64,000 bases of DNA from Bacteroides sp. 519 (GCF_010500955.1 NZ_QVMJ01000021.1:62001-126000), one strand, 5' to 3'; positions 18,601 through 27,056 are shown, counted from the first letter of the stretch. Numbers and translations are program-made. Notes: generated by a model from the letters alone, not told the origin.

Positions 18601-20110
18601 CTATAATCTCATTTCGGATATGCGGAATATAGCTGCGGTTTCTTTCTTATCATTGAAACAATGGGAGGCATATACCTATAATAACAAAGCACATACAGCG
18701 GTTTACAAATTGCTTCACGAAGATCAATCGTTGGAGGCTTTTTGTTTGGAATTAGAAAGATCAACCGGGAACAAAATAGTTGCTATCATATTATGTGCAC
18801 TTTTGTTGATTGCTTATTTTATTGGATATTATGCTTTTTATATGCGTAAGCGATTACTGGAAAGATGGAACCTGGAACAGGTATTAGATATCAATAAGCA
18901 GATTTTTTCTTCTTCTATAATCCGTACCGAAGATTCGCTTGAGGCCTTACAGCGCGAAGAAAATGCACTGAAAGAAATTCCCTGGAAGATAGTAAAAGAA
19001 GGCTTTGAACCAATTAATGAGTTGATTGAAATAAATACATTGGGATTAGCTGTATATAATGAAGCCAAAAACAGATTGGAGTTTTCATCTAATCCGGATC
19101 TGGAAGATATTCCTCCAATAGTTCAGCACTGTTTCCACGATAAGGTTCATATATCAGAAGGTAAATTTCAGGCATTTCCATTGATTGTTGATGCCAGCGG
19201 AAAACATCAATGTGTAGGTGTGCTTTATCTGGAAAGACAGGAAGTGATTGAAAAAGAAACAGATCGGTTGTTGTTTGAGCTGATTGCGCGCTATGTAGCA
19301 ACTGTTGTTTTTAATGCGGTTGTTAAACTGGCCATGCGCTACCGGGATATAGAATCTGCTTATGAAGATACTCACCGGGCCTCGTGGGAAGATAGCATGT
19401 TACATGTTCAGAATATGGTGTTGGATAACTGTTTGTCGACCATTAAGCACGAAACAATTTATTATCCCAACAAAATAAAACAGATCATCAACAAACTATC
19501 CGAAGAGGGTATCACCGAAGAAAAAGAGAAAGAATATATAGAAACCATTAACGAACTCATAGATTATTATAAGGGTATCTTTACCATATTGAGCTCGTGT
19601 GCTTCGCGTCAGTTAGAAGAGGTTACTTTCAGACGATCGACTATCAAAACAGATGATCTGTTGATGTATGCTACTAAATATTTCAAAAAGCAGTTGAAAG
19701 CAAAAAAGATAAATGTAACTTTGAATATTAATAGTGGGTTGAAGGATGTATCGGTGGTTGGTGATCTCAATCAGTTGTATTTTTTGTTTGAGAATCTTAT
19801 TAACGAAGCATTGTCCTATCCATCAGATGGCGAATTGATTATCCATACATTGCTTGAAAATAACTTTGTGAAGTTTTTATTTACCGATACCCGGAGGAAT
19901 AAAACCACAGAAGAACTGAATAACTTGTTTTATCCCGATCTGGCTCGTATGGCAGGTAACACTGGTGAGTTAAAAGAAACCGAATATCTTATCTGTAAAC
20001 AAATTATTCGCGATCATGATGAATATGCAAGTAGAAGAGGATGTCGTATCAATGCAGAACCGGCTACTGATGGTGGCTTCACTGTTTATTTTACGATACC
20101 AAAAAGATAA
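15686..20110 (+). CDS. Tandem two-half sensor kinase (DUF5112/DUF5113 type)
   Basis: A 1,474-residue membrane protein made of two kinase-like halves. Half 1 has a lipoprotein-like signal (Cys near 21), a TPR-like exported region, a helix near 440-460, and an ATPase domain with N-box NTLTENARKYT, G1 DNGRGLS and G2 GSGFGLMNC. Half 2 begins at Met862 with an internal lipobox-like segment ending FSSC, then an exported region, a helix near 1030-1055, a GAF-like part and a degenerate ATPase domain. A His (1255, in KHETIYYP) aligns with a Gly in half 1. I recall the DUF5112/DUF5113 names for such proteins. A response regulator follows. Confidence 0.85.
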   Translation: MRHCFLIIVIPLLFISFLVSCIGTAPTKEVQLIDSLNRRAYNYRYKDLEKTFESAWIAYEEANLYTTGKAEACNNLGFYAFMQMNFDRAEQFFREVYNLTQNELELLIADVGLMKIYQRTAMNKEFYDYRNNAIQRIKRIDEDRSLFIETNEKKRLNFALTEFSIVSAIYYYYLQQVPEALMSINEIKPDIELVNDTSQILYYHYIKGSASLTGESTPDGRRLAEFDELFKTWRLASQGDYLYFEGNGLQGLANLMISPDNLRLFMNRRSHALSQFGLPVDSLLPLELARKALAKFQQYNDIYQIAGAYVSIGRYLNERGYHQEALDTLVKSLECVNTHHRMYYTDIHNKLDGLKPYVEKDTIYTETTWMAGEKFTVKTVPEWISRIREQLSVAYAGLGMKPQSDYNRDIYLEILKITRQNKELESRFLLLQQESHQLNFLLLFVLVGFILLIILFWIFNKHSQKRNREHTARLELTLDICQKVTSSIPSDVEDEEDMVNEICASILPDMNKLLGAQNVSIRLPDAPIPVADEANNAISSFSLYVPDKEEPLGVFVIATDRVLSKDDQALVNIITPYIAWSIDNGMTLLSLGDERERLEKEKYIYEQHIARSKRENIIKKACLAIVNGIVPYIDRIINEIYKLREKGFIHNKEVKTEKYQYIDELVTTINEYNDILALWIKMKQGTLSLNVENFALEELFDLVKKGRKTFEMKQQSFTIRPTEAIIKADKALTLFMINTLTENARKYTQEGGEVKVYAHTTEEYVEISVEDNGRGLSPEDVALIKDEKVYDSRMIGISDEKAEDLKKLKGSGFGLMNCKGIIEKYKKTNKLFHVCLFSVESRLGKGSRFFFRLPLGVRKNLMLWLGIFMMFGFSSCHKQNQPTKIPALDSLTLAESIEYDRLLTQASLYADTAYYCNVIEEYEMALTYIDSSMTYLNKHYKQYSSKQLAYMSLNDNDIPAELIWWDQPFTSDYNLISDMRNIAAVSFLSLKQWEAYTYNNKAHTAVYKLLHEDQSLEAFCLELERSTGNKIVAIILCALLLIAYFIGYYAFYMRKRLLERWNLEQVLDINKQIFSSSIIRTEDSLEALQREENALKEIPWKIVKEGFEPINELIEINTLGLAVYNEAKNRLEFSSNPDLEDIPPIVQHCFHDKVHISEGKFQAFPLIVDASGKHQCVGVLYLERQEVIEKETDRLLFELIARYVATVVFNAVVKLAMRYRDIESAYEDTHRASWEDSMLHVQNMVLDNCLSTIKHETIYYPNKIKQIINKLSEEGITEEKEKEYIETINELIDYYKGIFTILSSCASRQLEEVTFRRSTIKTDDLLMYATKYFKKQLKAKKINVTLNINSGLKDVSVVGDLNQLYFLFENLINEALSYPSDGELIIHTLLENNFVKFLFTDTRRNKTTEELNNLFYPDLARMAGNTGELKETEYLICKQIIRDHDEYASRRGCRINAEPATDGGFTVYFTIPKR

Positions 20111-20123
20111 TATATGAGAATTT

Positions 20124-20208
20124 GGAACACAGAGACACAGAGGCACAGAGGCGACAACGTGCCACCTGCGAAGTTTTAATTAAAAACTCTGTGCCTCTGT
20201 GTTCTAAT
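20124..20208. repeat. CACAGAG palindrome
   Basis: Left arm GGAACACAGAGACACAGAGG, right arm CTCTGTGCCTCTGTGTTC. Closely related to 40053-40134. It lies between the sensor and response regulator genes. Confidence 0.85.
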
Positions 20209-20238
20209 TAATAGTTATAACTAATAACATAATATAGA

Positions 20239-20967
20239 ATGAGCAACAACAAATTTAAAGTAATCATCGTAGAGGATGTTAAATTAGAACTGAAAGGAAC
20301 AGAAGAAATCTTTCGTCATGAAATACCCGATGCCGAAGTTATTGGCACCGCTATGACAGAGAAAGAGTTCTGGGACCTGATTGAAGTTCAAATCCCCGAT
20401 ATGGTATTACTTGATCTGGGGCTTGGCGGATCAACAACTATAGGTGTTGAGATTTGCAGAAACATCCGTAAAAAGTACAAAGATGTGCGGGTGCTGATTT
20501 TTACAGGTGAAATACTAAACGAAAAACTATGGGTTGATGTACTCGATGCCGGAGCAGATGGAATTATTTTAAAAACAGGAGAGCTACTCACCAAAACAGA
20601 TGTTCAGGCTGTGATGGATGGAAAGAAACTTGTATTTAACTATCCAATCCTTGAAAAGATAGTTGAACGGTTTAAGAAGTCGGTCGAGAATGATTCCAAA
20701 CGTCAGGAAGCTGTTATCAGTTATGATATTGATGAGTATGATGAACGTTTTCTTCGTCACCTGGCATTAGGATATACCAAAGAAATGATAGCCAACCTTA
20801 AAGGAATGCCTTTTGGGGTAAAATCACTCGAAAAGCGTCAGAACGATTTAATCAGTCGTCTTTTTCAGAGTGGCGAGAGGGTTGGTGTTAATGCTACCCG
20901 CCTTGTAGTTAGGGCTTTAGAATTACGTATTATCGATTTGGACAACCTGGAACCGGATGAAGAGTAA
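20239..20967 (+). CDS. Response regulator with LuxR-like C-terminal domain
   Basis: A 242-residue protein. The receiver domain has VED (12-13 acidic pair), phospho-acceptor Asp59 in LLDLGLGG, a Thr in IFTGE and a Lys in GIILKTGE. The C-terminal part (about 165-242) looks like a four-helix LuxR/NarL-type HTH (FLRHLALGYTKEMIANLKGM). It probably receives phosphate from the two-half sensor upstream. Its stop overlaps the transporter's start by 11 bases, so a regulatory link to transport is likely. Confidence 0.88.
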   Translation: MSNNKFKVIIVEDVKLELKGTEEIFRHEIPDAEVIGTAMTEKEFWDLIEVQIPDMVLLDLGLGGSTTIGVEICRNIRKKYKDVRVLIFTGEILNEKLWVDVLDAGADGIILKTGELLTKTDVQAVMDGKKLVFNYPILEKIVERFKKSVENDSKRQEAVISYDIDEYDERFLRHLALGYTKEMIANLKGMPFGVKSLEKRQNDLISRLFQSGERVGVNATRLVVRALELRIIDLDNLEPDEE

Positions 20968-22411
20968 GTGGCGAATGCTTCACCCTGCCACCATGTTCTT
21001 TCTGCTCACGGTGGTAGTTATTTTTCTCTCGTGGATATTCGATGTCTATGGGCTAAGTGTTATACATCCACAAACCGGGCAACTAATAATTGTTCAAAAC
21101 CTGTTGAGTCCGGAAGGTATTCGTTGGTTGCTTAAAAACGTTGTGACAAACTTTACCGGTTTTGCTCCTCTGGGCATGGTTATTATTACTATGTTCGGAA
21201 TAGGGGTAGCGCAACACTCTGGGTTTATAGCTGCCTGTATCCGTGCATGCTCCAAAAAGATACAACATAAGAAGAGTGTTATATCAGGTGTTATTTTCAC
21301 CGGTTTATTAAGTAATATAGTAGGCGATGCCGGGTATATTATTTTGCTTCCTATTGCAGCAACGTTGTTTTATTCGGCCGGTATGCATCCCATTGGGGGC
21401 ATAATAACCGCTTTTGTTTCTGTAGCCTGCGGATATAGTGCCAATATAATAATCAGTACACTTGATTCCATGTTATCCCGTACCACTCAGGAGGCTATTG
21501 TATCTTCGGGCATAAACGCAGATACTATCGGACCACTGTCTAATTACTATTTCATGTTTGCTGCTACCTTTTTTATTGCAATAATCATATATGTTATAAC
21601 TATCCGGAAGTTAATGCCGGCATTAGGCGAGTTTAAAGGTGTTGTTCGTTTCGAAGGATATAAACCTATCTCTAAAAGAGAACGGCGGGCACTCATAGTA
21701 GCATTGATTGTTGGAGCAATTTACATGCTCATAGTGCTGTGGGCTACTTTTTCATCATGGGGTATGTTGCGTGGCGTAACCGGCGGATTAGTTCGCTCGC
21801 CATTCATAGTTGGTATATTATTCATTCTTTCTCTGTGTTTTGGAATCATGGGGATGGTTTATGGATTTATTTCGGGGAGGTACCGTACTGATACTGATGT
21901 TGTAGATGGTTTGGTACAGCCCATGCAATTACTGGGTGTTTATTTGGTAATAACATTTTTTGCTTCGCAAATGCTTGCTTGTTTTGAGTACTCCCAGTTA
22001 AACAAGTGTATTGCCATAATGGGTGCAAACCTAATAGCTGCTGTCGAATTAAATAGAATAAGTACATTGGTGTTATTTGTTCTTTTTGTTGCTGTAATTA
22101 ACCTGATCATGACTTCGGCAACAGCAAAATGGACATTCATGGCTTTTATTTTTGTTCCTTTCTTTGCCAAAATGGGCATCTCACCAGATTTTACTCAATG
22201 TGCTTTTCGTATAGGTGATAGTGCAACAAACGGAATAACTCCTTTCTTGCTGTATATGCCATTGGTGCTTACATATATGCAACAATACTCGGAAAGTTCT
22301 ACCTATGGTACCTTAGTTAAATATACATGGAGATATTCCGTGACGATATTGTTATTCTGGACTATCTTATTAGTTATCTGGTATTTAGCTGGCTTCCCTC
22401 TGGGGCTCTAA
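20957..22411 (+). CDS. AbgT-family transporter
   Basis: A 484-residue membrane protein with about a dozen hydrophobic segments. Motifs fit the AbgT family: GFAPLGMVIITMFGIGVAQH near 70, a re-entrant-like SNIVGDAGYIILLPIAATLF near 115, and IGDSATNGITPFLLYMPLVL near 430. Family members carry p-aminobenzoyl-glutamate, or act as antimetabolite efflux pumps. The substrate here is unknown. The 11-base overlap with the response regulator gene suggests translational coupling. Confidence 0.88.
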   Translation: MKSKWRMLHPATMFFLLTVVVIFLSWIFDVYGLSVIHPQTGQLIIVQNLLSPEGIRWLLKNVVTNFTGFAPLGMVIITMFGIGVAQHSGFIAACIRACSKKIQHKKSVISGVIFTGLLSNIVGDAGYIILLPIAATLFYSAGMHPIGGIITAFVSVACGYSANIIISTLDSMLSRTTQEAIVSSGINADTIGPLSNYYFMFAATFFIAIIIYVITIRKLMPALGEFKGVVRFEGYKPISKRERRALIVALIVGAIYMLIVLWATFSSWGMLRGVTGGLVRSPFIVGILFILSLCFGIMGMVYGFISGRYRTDTDVVDGLVQPMQLLGVYLVITFFASQMLACFEYSQLNKCIAIMGANLIAAVELNRISTLVLFVLFVAVINLIMTSATAKWTFMAFIFVPFFAKMGISPDFTQCAFRIGDSATNGITPFLLYMPLVLTYMQQYSESSTYGTLVKYTWRYSVTILLFWTILLVIWYLAGFPLGL

Positions 22412-22454
22412 TAGATAATGTTATATTATGGAATAAAAAAATAGTAAAAAGTAT

Positions 22455-22484
22455 TTTGAGTTTTCATAAAAAGAACTACCTTTG
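22455..22484 (+). promoter_or_regulatory. Promoter of the tRNA-Arg gene
   Basis: TTTG (22455-22458) and TACCTTTG (22477-22484), 18 bp apart, lie 16 bases before the mature tRNA end. This is a very good Bacteroidetes promoter. Confidence 0.75.
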
Positions 22485-22500
22485 CACCGCAATTAAGGCT

Positions 22501-22574
<74 letters not shown>

Positions 22575-22580
22575 CAAAAA

Positions 22581-22606
22581 GGCAATCCATGAGGGTTGCC
22601 TTTTTT
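22581..22606 (+). terminator. Terminator of the tRNA gene
   Basis: GGCAATCC-atga-GGGTTGCC (one G-U pair) followed by six T, directly after the tRNA. Confidence 0.9.
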
Positions 22607-22619
22607 GTTGTATTGTGCT

Positions 22620-22646
22620 AAAAAAGCCCCACCTTTATGGCAGGGC
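22620..22646 (-). terminator. Terminator of the DUF5053 pair
   Basis: On the minus strand GCCC..CC/GG..GGGC forms a hairpin followed by TTTTTT, about 45 bases past the DUF5053 stop. A second dyad, CCTATG/CATAGG, lies between. Confidence 0.75.
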
Positions 22647-22692
22647 TGTACCTATGCGGCTCACCATAGGATTTTTATACCAGAAAGCAGTC

Positions 22693-23112
22693 TTAACTTA
22701 AAGACAATGAGCCTAGCTTATTACTAATATCTTTGATGGCAAAGCGCAATGTTTCTAATTCATTTTCGGTAAAGTAAACTGTTTTTCCGTGCACTTTGTT
22801 ACCATTCATTCTTTGACTTAACCATGCTTTTGTTTTATGAAAATAGTTTTTTGCGATATACGAGAATGAAACAATCTCGGATATCGTTTTTAGCTCTTTT
22901 ATTATTTCGGCCTGTTTCTTTAGTTTTTCTATGTCGGCTTTCGCTTCGGAAAGTCCTTTGTTAATAAATTCGGATATAACTTGTTTATCCTCTGACGAAG
23001 TGTATTTGCTGGCTATTAAATCAAGCTGTTTGTTGAAGTTAGCTCGGTTAATATCGTCTGTTAGCCCTATGTACTTTTTAAGTTCCTGTAAGTCGTTATC
23101 TATCTCTTTCAT
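22693..23112 (-). CDS. DUF5053-like protein
   Basis: A 139-residue, mostly helical protein. The C-terminal third (SYIAKNYFHKTKAWLSQRMN, then KVHGKTVYFTENELETL) looks like the HTH-like segment of DUF5053 proteins from Bacteroidales and their mobile DNA. I chose ATG at 23112. A TTG at 23154 would add 14 residues and overlap the upstream gene. It follows a small coiled-coil gene and sits next to a tRNA gene and a toxin-antitoxin module, so it may be a leftover of an integrated element. The function is unknown. Confidence 0.7.
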   Translation of the reverse strand: MKEIDNDLQELKKYIGLTDDINRANFNKQLDLIASKYTSSEDKQVISEFINKGLSEAKADIEKLKKQAEIIKELKTISEIVSFSYIAKNYFHKTKAWLSQRMNGNKVHGKTVYFTENELETLRFAIKDISNKLGSLSLS

Positions 23113-23146
23113 ATCGTTAAATGGTTTAATCCCCGAAGGGCTTTGG

Positions 23147-23317
23147 TTAATCAATTGTTTCCAATTCTTTCAGAAGTTTTGAAAGGTCTTCTAGCATCAG
23201 ATTAATTTGCCTATCCTTTTCTTCAGTGGTTGCCCCAATAACATCGGCTAACCTTGAATAATCAGAGATGTTTGTTTTGACCTTTTCAATCTCTTTCAGA
23301 ATTTCTTCTTTGCTCAT
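23147..23317 (-). CDS. 56-residue coiled-coil protein
   Basis: ATG-initiated ORF starting MSKEEILKEIEKVKTNISDY and ending LLKELETID. It is rich in Lys, Glu and Leu at heptad spacing, so a short coiled coil is likely. It ends 34 bases before the DUF5053 start and is probably cotranscribed with it. I recognise no family. Confidence 0.5.
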   Translation of the reverse strand: MSKEEILKEIEKVKTNISDYSRLADVIGATTEEKDRQINLMLEDLSKLLKELETID

Positions 23318-23484
23318 AATTCAAAGTTTTAAGTTAATACTCTTATTATCTTTCTGGTATTACAAAGATAGATAAACTTTTGTTTATCTGCAAATAAGTG
23401 TATTTGTTTTAAGAAGCAAGCTGTAAGCCCGTTCGATCTCCAGAGTTTTAGCCGGCTTTAACCTAAGCTTAGCTATGCAAAAGG

Positions 23485-23526
23485 TATTCACTTTTTTGTG
23501 AATATTATAAATAAACACTATTTTTG
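23485..23526 (+). promoter_or_regulatory. higBA promoter with overlapping operator dyad
   Basis: A perfect inverted repeat TATTCAC-tttttt-GTGAATA (23485-23504) covers a TTTG -33 box (23495-23498). The -7 box TATTTTTG lies at 23519-23526, 20 bp downstream. The antitoxin binding this dyad would block the -33 region, the usual autoregulation of such modules. Confidence 0.7.
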
Positions 23527-23547
23527 TAGTATTAAACACAGTTAGCA

Positions 23548-23865
23548 ATGGTAGTAACTTTTGAGGAAGAATATTTGCAGGAATTATACGAATTCGGGGT
23601 GTGTAGCAGTAAAAAGCATCGGTTTCAGCCTGGCGTTATAAAGGCTTATGTAAAGTGTATCTCTCGACTGCTAGAGGCTCAAAAGGTTGAAGACTTATAT
23701 CGGTATCAATCTCTGCGTTACGAAGTCCTCAAAGGTGATAAACTCGGAATTTCCTCTATCCGGGTAAACGATCAGTACCGTATAGAATTTATTGTAAGAA
23801 GCGAAGACTCCGATCCTGTTATCACTGTGTGTAATATATTAGAATTGTCAAACCACTATAAATAA
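23548..23865 (+). CDS. higB: HigB-type toxin (RelE superfamily)
   Basis: A 105-residue protein of the HigB/plasmid-killer type, which cleaves mRNA at the ribosome. Family features are the helical N-terminus, LEAQKVEDLYRYQSLRYEVLKG, and the strand pattern SIRVNDQYRIEFIV with the conserved Arg residues. Toxin precedes antitoxin, as is normal for hig. The antitoxin ATG is five bases after the stop. In this protein the first residues (MVVTFEEEYLQELYEFG) resemble other chromosomal HigB proteins in Bacteroidales. Confidence 0.9.
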   Translation: MVVTFEEEYLQELYEFGVCSSKKHRFQPGVIKAYVKCISRLLEAQKVEDLYRYQSLRYEVLKGDKLGISSIRVNDQYRIEFIVRSEDSDPVITVCNILELSNHYK

Positions 23866-23870
23866 AAGCT

Positions 23871-24218
23871 ATGATTAAGATTAAAGGGGTTGATCCCAAA
23901 ATGATAGCAAACAACCTTACTCCATTTGAGCCTACACATCCGGGTGAAATACTAAAGGATGAAATAGATTATAGAGGCATTACGCAGCGTGAACTTGCAT
24001 CTAAGATAGGCATATCTTACACTCAACTCAATGAAATATTGAACTGTAAGCGCCCAATAAACACAGAGGTTGCATTGATGGTAGAAGCTGCATTAGGGCT
24101 TGATCCTGAAGCATTAATAAATATGCAAACACGCTATAATATGCAGATGGCTCGGAAAGATACTACTTTATCGCAGAAACTCGAAAAGATTCGAAGCCTT
24201 TGCGCATCGCTTCTATGA
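23871..24218 (+). CDS. higA: HigA-type antitoxin, XRE family
   Basis: A 115-residue HTH protein. The HigA signature PTHPGEILKDEI is at about 25-36, followed by the HTH ITQRELASKIGISYTQLNEI and the family's RPINTEVALMVEAALG. It neutralises HigB and represses the pair by binding the dyad at 23485-23504 (inferred). The C-terminal tail of about 30 residues is slightly longer than in minimal HigA proteins. A strong terminator follows. Confidence 0.92.
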   Translation: MIKIKGVDPKMIANNLTPFEPTHPGEILKDEIDYRGITQRELASKIGISYTQLNEILNCKRPINTEVALMVEAALGLDPEALINMQTRYNMQMARKDTTLSQKLEKIRSLCASLL

Positions 24219-24230
24219 GGAGAAAATTGA

Positions 24231-24270
24231 AGAACGCCCGTACATGTCAAGTTATGTACGGGCGTTCTTT
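24231..24270. terminator. Two-way terminator between higA and phoH
   Basis: A 15-bp perfect stem AGAACGCCCGTACAT/ATGTACGGGCGTTCT with an 8-base loop. It ends with TTT on the plus strand and serves the convergent phoH gene from the other side. Confidence 0.85.
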
Positions 24271-24287
24271 AATAATACCAATCCAAT

Positions 24288-25610
24288 TTACATAAGAATA
24301 CTAGCCAATTCACTTAGTTGGCTTCTCTCTCCTTTGACAAGATTTACATGAGCAAACAGATTTTGTTCCTTCATGCGGTCTATCATATAAACAAGACCAT
24401 TCGACTCGCTGTCCAGGTAGGGCTGGTCAATTTGTTGAATATCACCAGTGAATACCATTTTAGTGCCTTCGCCTGCGCGGGTGATAATTGTTTTTATTTC
24501 GTGAGGAGTAAGATTCTGCGCCTCATCGATAATACAATATGTTTCGCTTAAACTCCTACCTCTTATAAATGCAAGAGCTTCAATAACAAGTTGGTTGCTT
24601 TTTTGCAACTCATCAATTTTCTTTATTTCGGTTGAACTAGGTGCAAACTGGTTTTTAATAACATTCAGGTTGTCAAACAAAGGTTGCATATATGGTGCTA
24701 CCTTTTCGTTTGCATCGCCGGGAAGGAAACCAATGTCTTTGTTAGACAAAGCTACAATAGGGCGGGCCAGAAGTACCTGTTTGTAATCATTCAGATTGGT
24801 CAAAGCAGCTGCTAATGCCAATAATGTTTTTCCTGTTCCTGCTTTTCCGGTAATAGCAACAAGTTTAATATCCGGATCGTTAAGCACTTCGAAAGCAAAA
24901 CTCTGTTCAGCATTGCGGGGCTCGATACCGTAATTCTTGCTTTTACGTACCCGGTGAACAGTATGTGTAAACGGATTATAGCGTGCAAGCACACTGTTAC
25001 GATCGCTTTTTAAAATAAAACATTCGTTAGGACGAAGCACATTTTGAAGTCCGAGTTCTTTGGCATCAACACCCTCTCTCGATGAATATATTTCGTCAAT
25101 CAGTTCGGCAGTAACATCGTAGCTTTCGTTCGACTTTTCAAATATATCCGCATTAATAACTTTGTCGTTGATATAATCTTCACAAATCAAGCCTAACGAA
25201 CGGGCTTTCATCCGTAGATTAATATCTTTGGTTACCAGAATGGTTTTGGTATTCGGATTTTTCTTTTCAAGGTAATCAACAACAGCAAGTATCTGATGAT
25301 CCGGCTTCCGTTCGGGAAACGAGGCTTCTACCTTTTCCGATTTAATATCGCCCGGAACAACAAAAAGGTTACCTAAACCTTCTCCAAGTGATACTCCTTC
25401 GTTGAATAGTCCGTCGGACGAAACCAAATCAAGCTCACGGATAAATTCGCGTGTATTGAAGTTTATCTGCTCGTTGCCCTTCTTGAATTTGTCGAGTTCC
25501 TCGAATATAACAATTGGCAGATAAATATCGTTTTCCTGAAAGTTTTTTAAACAGTTGTAATCGTGTAGAATTACATTGGTATCGAGAACGAAATTCTTTT
25601 TATTTCCCAT
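24288..25610 (-). CDS. phoH: PhoH-like protein with N-terminal PIN domain
   Basis: A 440-residue two-domain protein. The PIN nuclease domain (about 5-150) shows the acidic positions FVLDTNVIL (Asp10) and FEELDKF, with VTKDINLRMKA later. The C-terminal PhoH ATPase has Walker A GKAGTGKT (255-262) and Walker B-like YCIIDEAQN. PIN-PhoH proteins are RNA helicase/ribonucleases related to the mycobacterial PhoH2. Its role in Bacteroidales is not settled. It is transcribed alone, convergent with higBA. Confidence 0.93.
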   Translation of the reverse strand: MGNKKNFVLDTNVILHDYNCLKNFQENDIYLPIVIFEELDKFKKGNEQINFNTREFIRELDLVSSDGLFNEGVSLGEGLGNLFVVPGDIKSEKVEASFPERKPDHQILAVVDYLEKKNPNTKTILVTKDINLRMKARSLGLICEDYINDKVINADIFEKSNESYDVTAELIDEIYSSREGVDAKELGLQNVLRPNECFILKSDRNSVLARYNPFTHTVHRVRKSKNYGIEPRNAEQSFAFEVLNDPDIKLVAITGKAGTGKTLLALAAALTNLNDYKQVLLARPIVALSNKDIGFLPGDANEKVAPYMQPLFDNLNVIKNQFAPSSTEIKKIDELQKSNQLVIEALAFIRGRSLSETYCIIDEAQNLTPHEIKTIITRAGEGTKMVFTGDIQQIDQPYLDSESNGLVYMIDRMKEQNLFAHVNLVKGERSQLSELASILM

Positions 25611-25616
25611 GGTTAT

Positions 25617-25751
25617 TAAAATTAAGAATTAAGAATTAGAAATTAGGAATTGAATAAAGATTGTTTTATTACTTTTGCCAATATAAAGAATAAACCAATA
25701 CCAAACAAGTAGAAAAATAATTTTCAATTCGCAATTTTCAATTTTTAATTT
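25617..25751. repeat. AATTAAG/AATTTTC word repeats around the folC promoter
   Basis: The left side has TTAAGAATTAAGAATTAG-like words, the right side AATTTTCAATT words, forming a loose inverted repeat. A similar run of AATTAAAAATTAAAAATT lies at 49556-49596 between glmE and the ammonia-lyase gene. Confidence 0.5.
25650..25677 (+). promoter_or_regulatory. Likely folC promoter
   Basis: -7 box TACTTTTG (25670-25677) with TTG (25650-25652) 17 bp upstream. The leader to folC would be about 65 bases. Confidence 0.5.
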
Positions 25752-27056
25752 ATGAAGATGAATTATACCGAAACGCTTGAATATCTATATACACGAATGC
25801 CGATGTTTCAACAGGTTGGCAGTAAGGCATATAAAGAAGGACTGGAAAATACTCATGCTCTTGATACCTATTTCGGGCATCCGCATACAAAATATAAAAC
25901 TATTCATATTGCCGGCACCAACGGTAAAGGAACCACATCGCACACATTGGCTGCCATATTGCAGCAAGCCGGGTATAAAGTAGGGTTGTACACCTCTCCA
26001 CATCTGGTCGATTTCAGGGAACGGATACGTATAAACGGAGAAATGATTTCCGAAAAATATGTTATTGAGTTTGTGCATAATCATCGTGCTTTCTTCGAAC
26101 CGTTATATCCTTCTTTTTTCGAAATAACCACAGCTATGGCTTTTCTTTATTTTGCCGAGAAGCAGGTAGATGTAGCAGTAATCGAAGTTGGTTTGGGGGG
26201 AAGGTTGGATTGTACCAATATCATCAACCCCGATCTATCTGTAATAACCAACATTAGTTTTGACCATACATCATTGTTGGGAGGTACTTTAGAAAAGATT
26301 GCAGCCGAAAAAGCCGGAATAATAAAACCGCATACCCCGGTTGTAATTGGAGAAACAGTTGCCGAAACTCGTGCTGTTTTTCAGGAGAAAGCAACAGAGG
26401 TGAATGCTCCTATTGTTTTTGCTGAAGATGAAAAGTTATTGACCAATGCAAAAATAGAACCGGACGGAACCTGGTTTTACGAAACAGCGTACGGGCATTT
26501 TCATGGAGAACTCCGGGGATTGTATCAGGTAAAGAATACAAATACTATAATATCGGCTGTCCATCAATTAATTAATATAGGATACGATATAACAGTTGTT
26601 GATGTAATGCATGGCTTTGAATATGTTACCGAACTAACTGGTTTGTTGGGGCGGTGGCAGATTATGCAATTGCATCCGCTGGTAATTTGTGATACTGCCC
26701 ATAATGTTGCCGGTATGAAATATATTGCTGAACAACTAAAAATGTTGAAGTATCGTGAATTACATATTGTAATCGGAATGGTGAATGATAAGGATGTATC
26801 CGGGGTAATCTCTTTGCTTCCACAAAATGCTCATTACTATTTTACACGGGCAAGCGTAGAACGTGCATTGCCCGAAAATGAGTTGAAAGAGATAGCCGGA
26901 AGCTATGGACTGCATGGTGATGCTTATCCGGATGTAGTATCGGCTTTGAAGGAAGCACAAAAGAAAAGCCTCCCCGAAGATGTTATCTTTGTAGGAGGCA
27001 GTAACTTTATTGTTGCGGATATGTTATCTCACAGCAATACATTCAATTTCCACTAA
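25752..27056 (+). CDS. folC: Folylpolyglutamate/dihydrofolate synthase
   Basis: A 434-residue Mur-ligase-family enzyme. It has the ATP loop AGTNGKGTTSHTLAAIL (near 54), the Omega-type region YTSPHLVDFRERIRING, the nucleotide/metal site NISFDHTSLLGGTLEKIAAEKAGIIK cut short here to its parts SFDHTSLLG and EKAGIIK, and the C-terminal domain's DTAHNVAG. It adds glutamate to folates. Its last 33 bases overlap the 3' end of the convergent ridA gene. Confidence 0.94.
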   Translation: MKMNYTETLEYLYTRMPMFQQVGSKAYKEGLENTHALDTYFGHPHTKYKTIHIAGTNGKGTTSHTLAAILQQAGYKVGLYTSPHLVDFRERIRINGEMISEKYVIEFVHNHRAFFEPLYPSFFEITTAMAFLYFAEKQVDVAVIEVGLGGRLDCTNIINPDLSVITNISFDHTSLLGGTLEKIAAEKAGIIKPHTPVVIGETVAETRAVFQEKATEVNAPIVFAEDEKLLTNAKIEPDGTWFYETAYGHFHGELRGLYQVKNTNTIISAVHQLINIGYDITVVDVMHGFEYVTELTGLLGRWQIMQLHPLVICDTAHNVAGMKYIAEQLKMLKYRELHIVIGMVNDKDVSGVISLLPQNAHYYFTRASVERALPENELKEIAGSYGLHGDAYPDVVSALKEAQKKSLPEDVIFVGGSNFIVADMLSHSNTFNFH

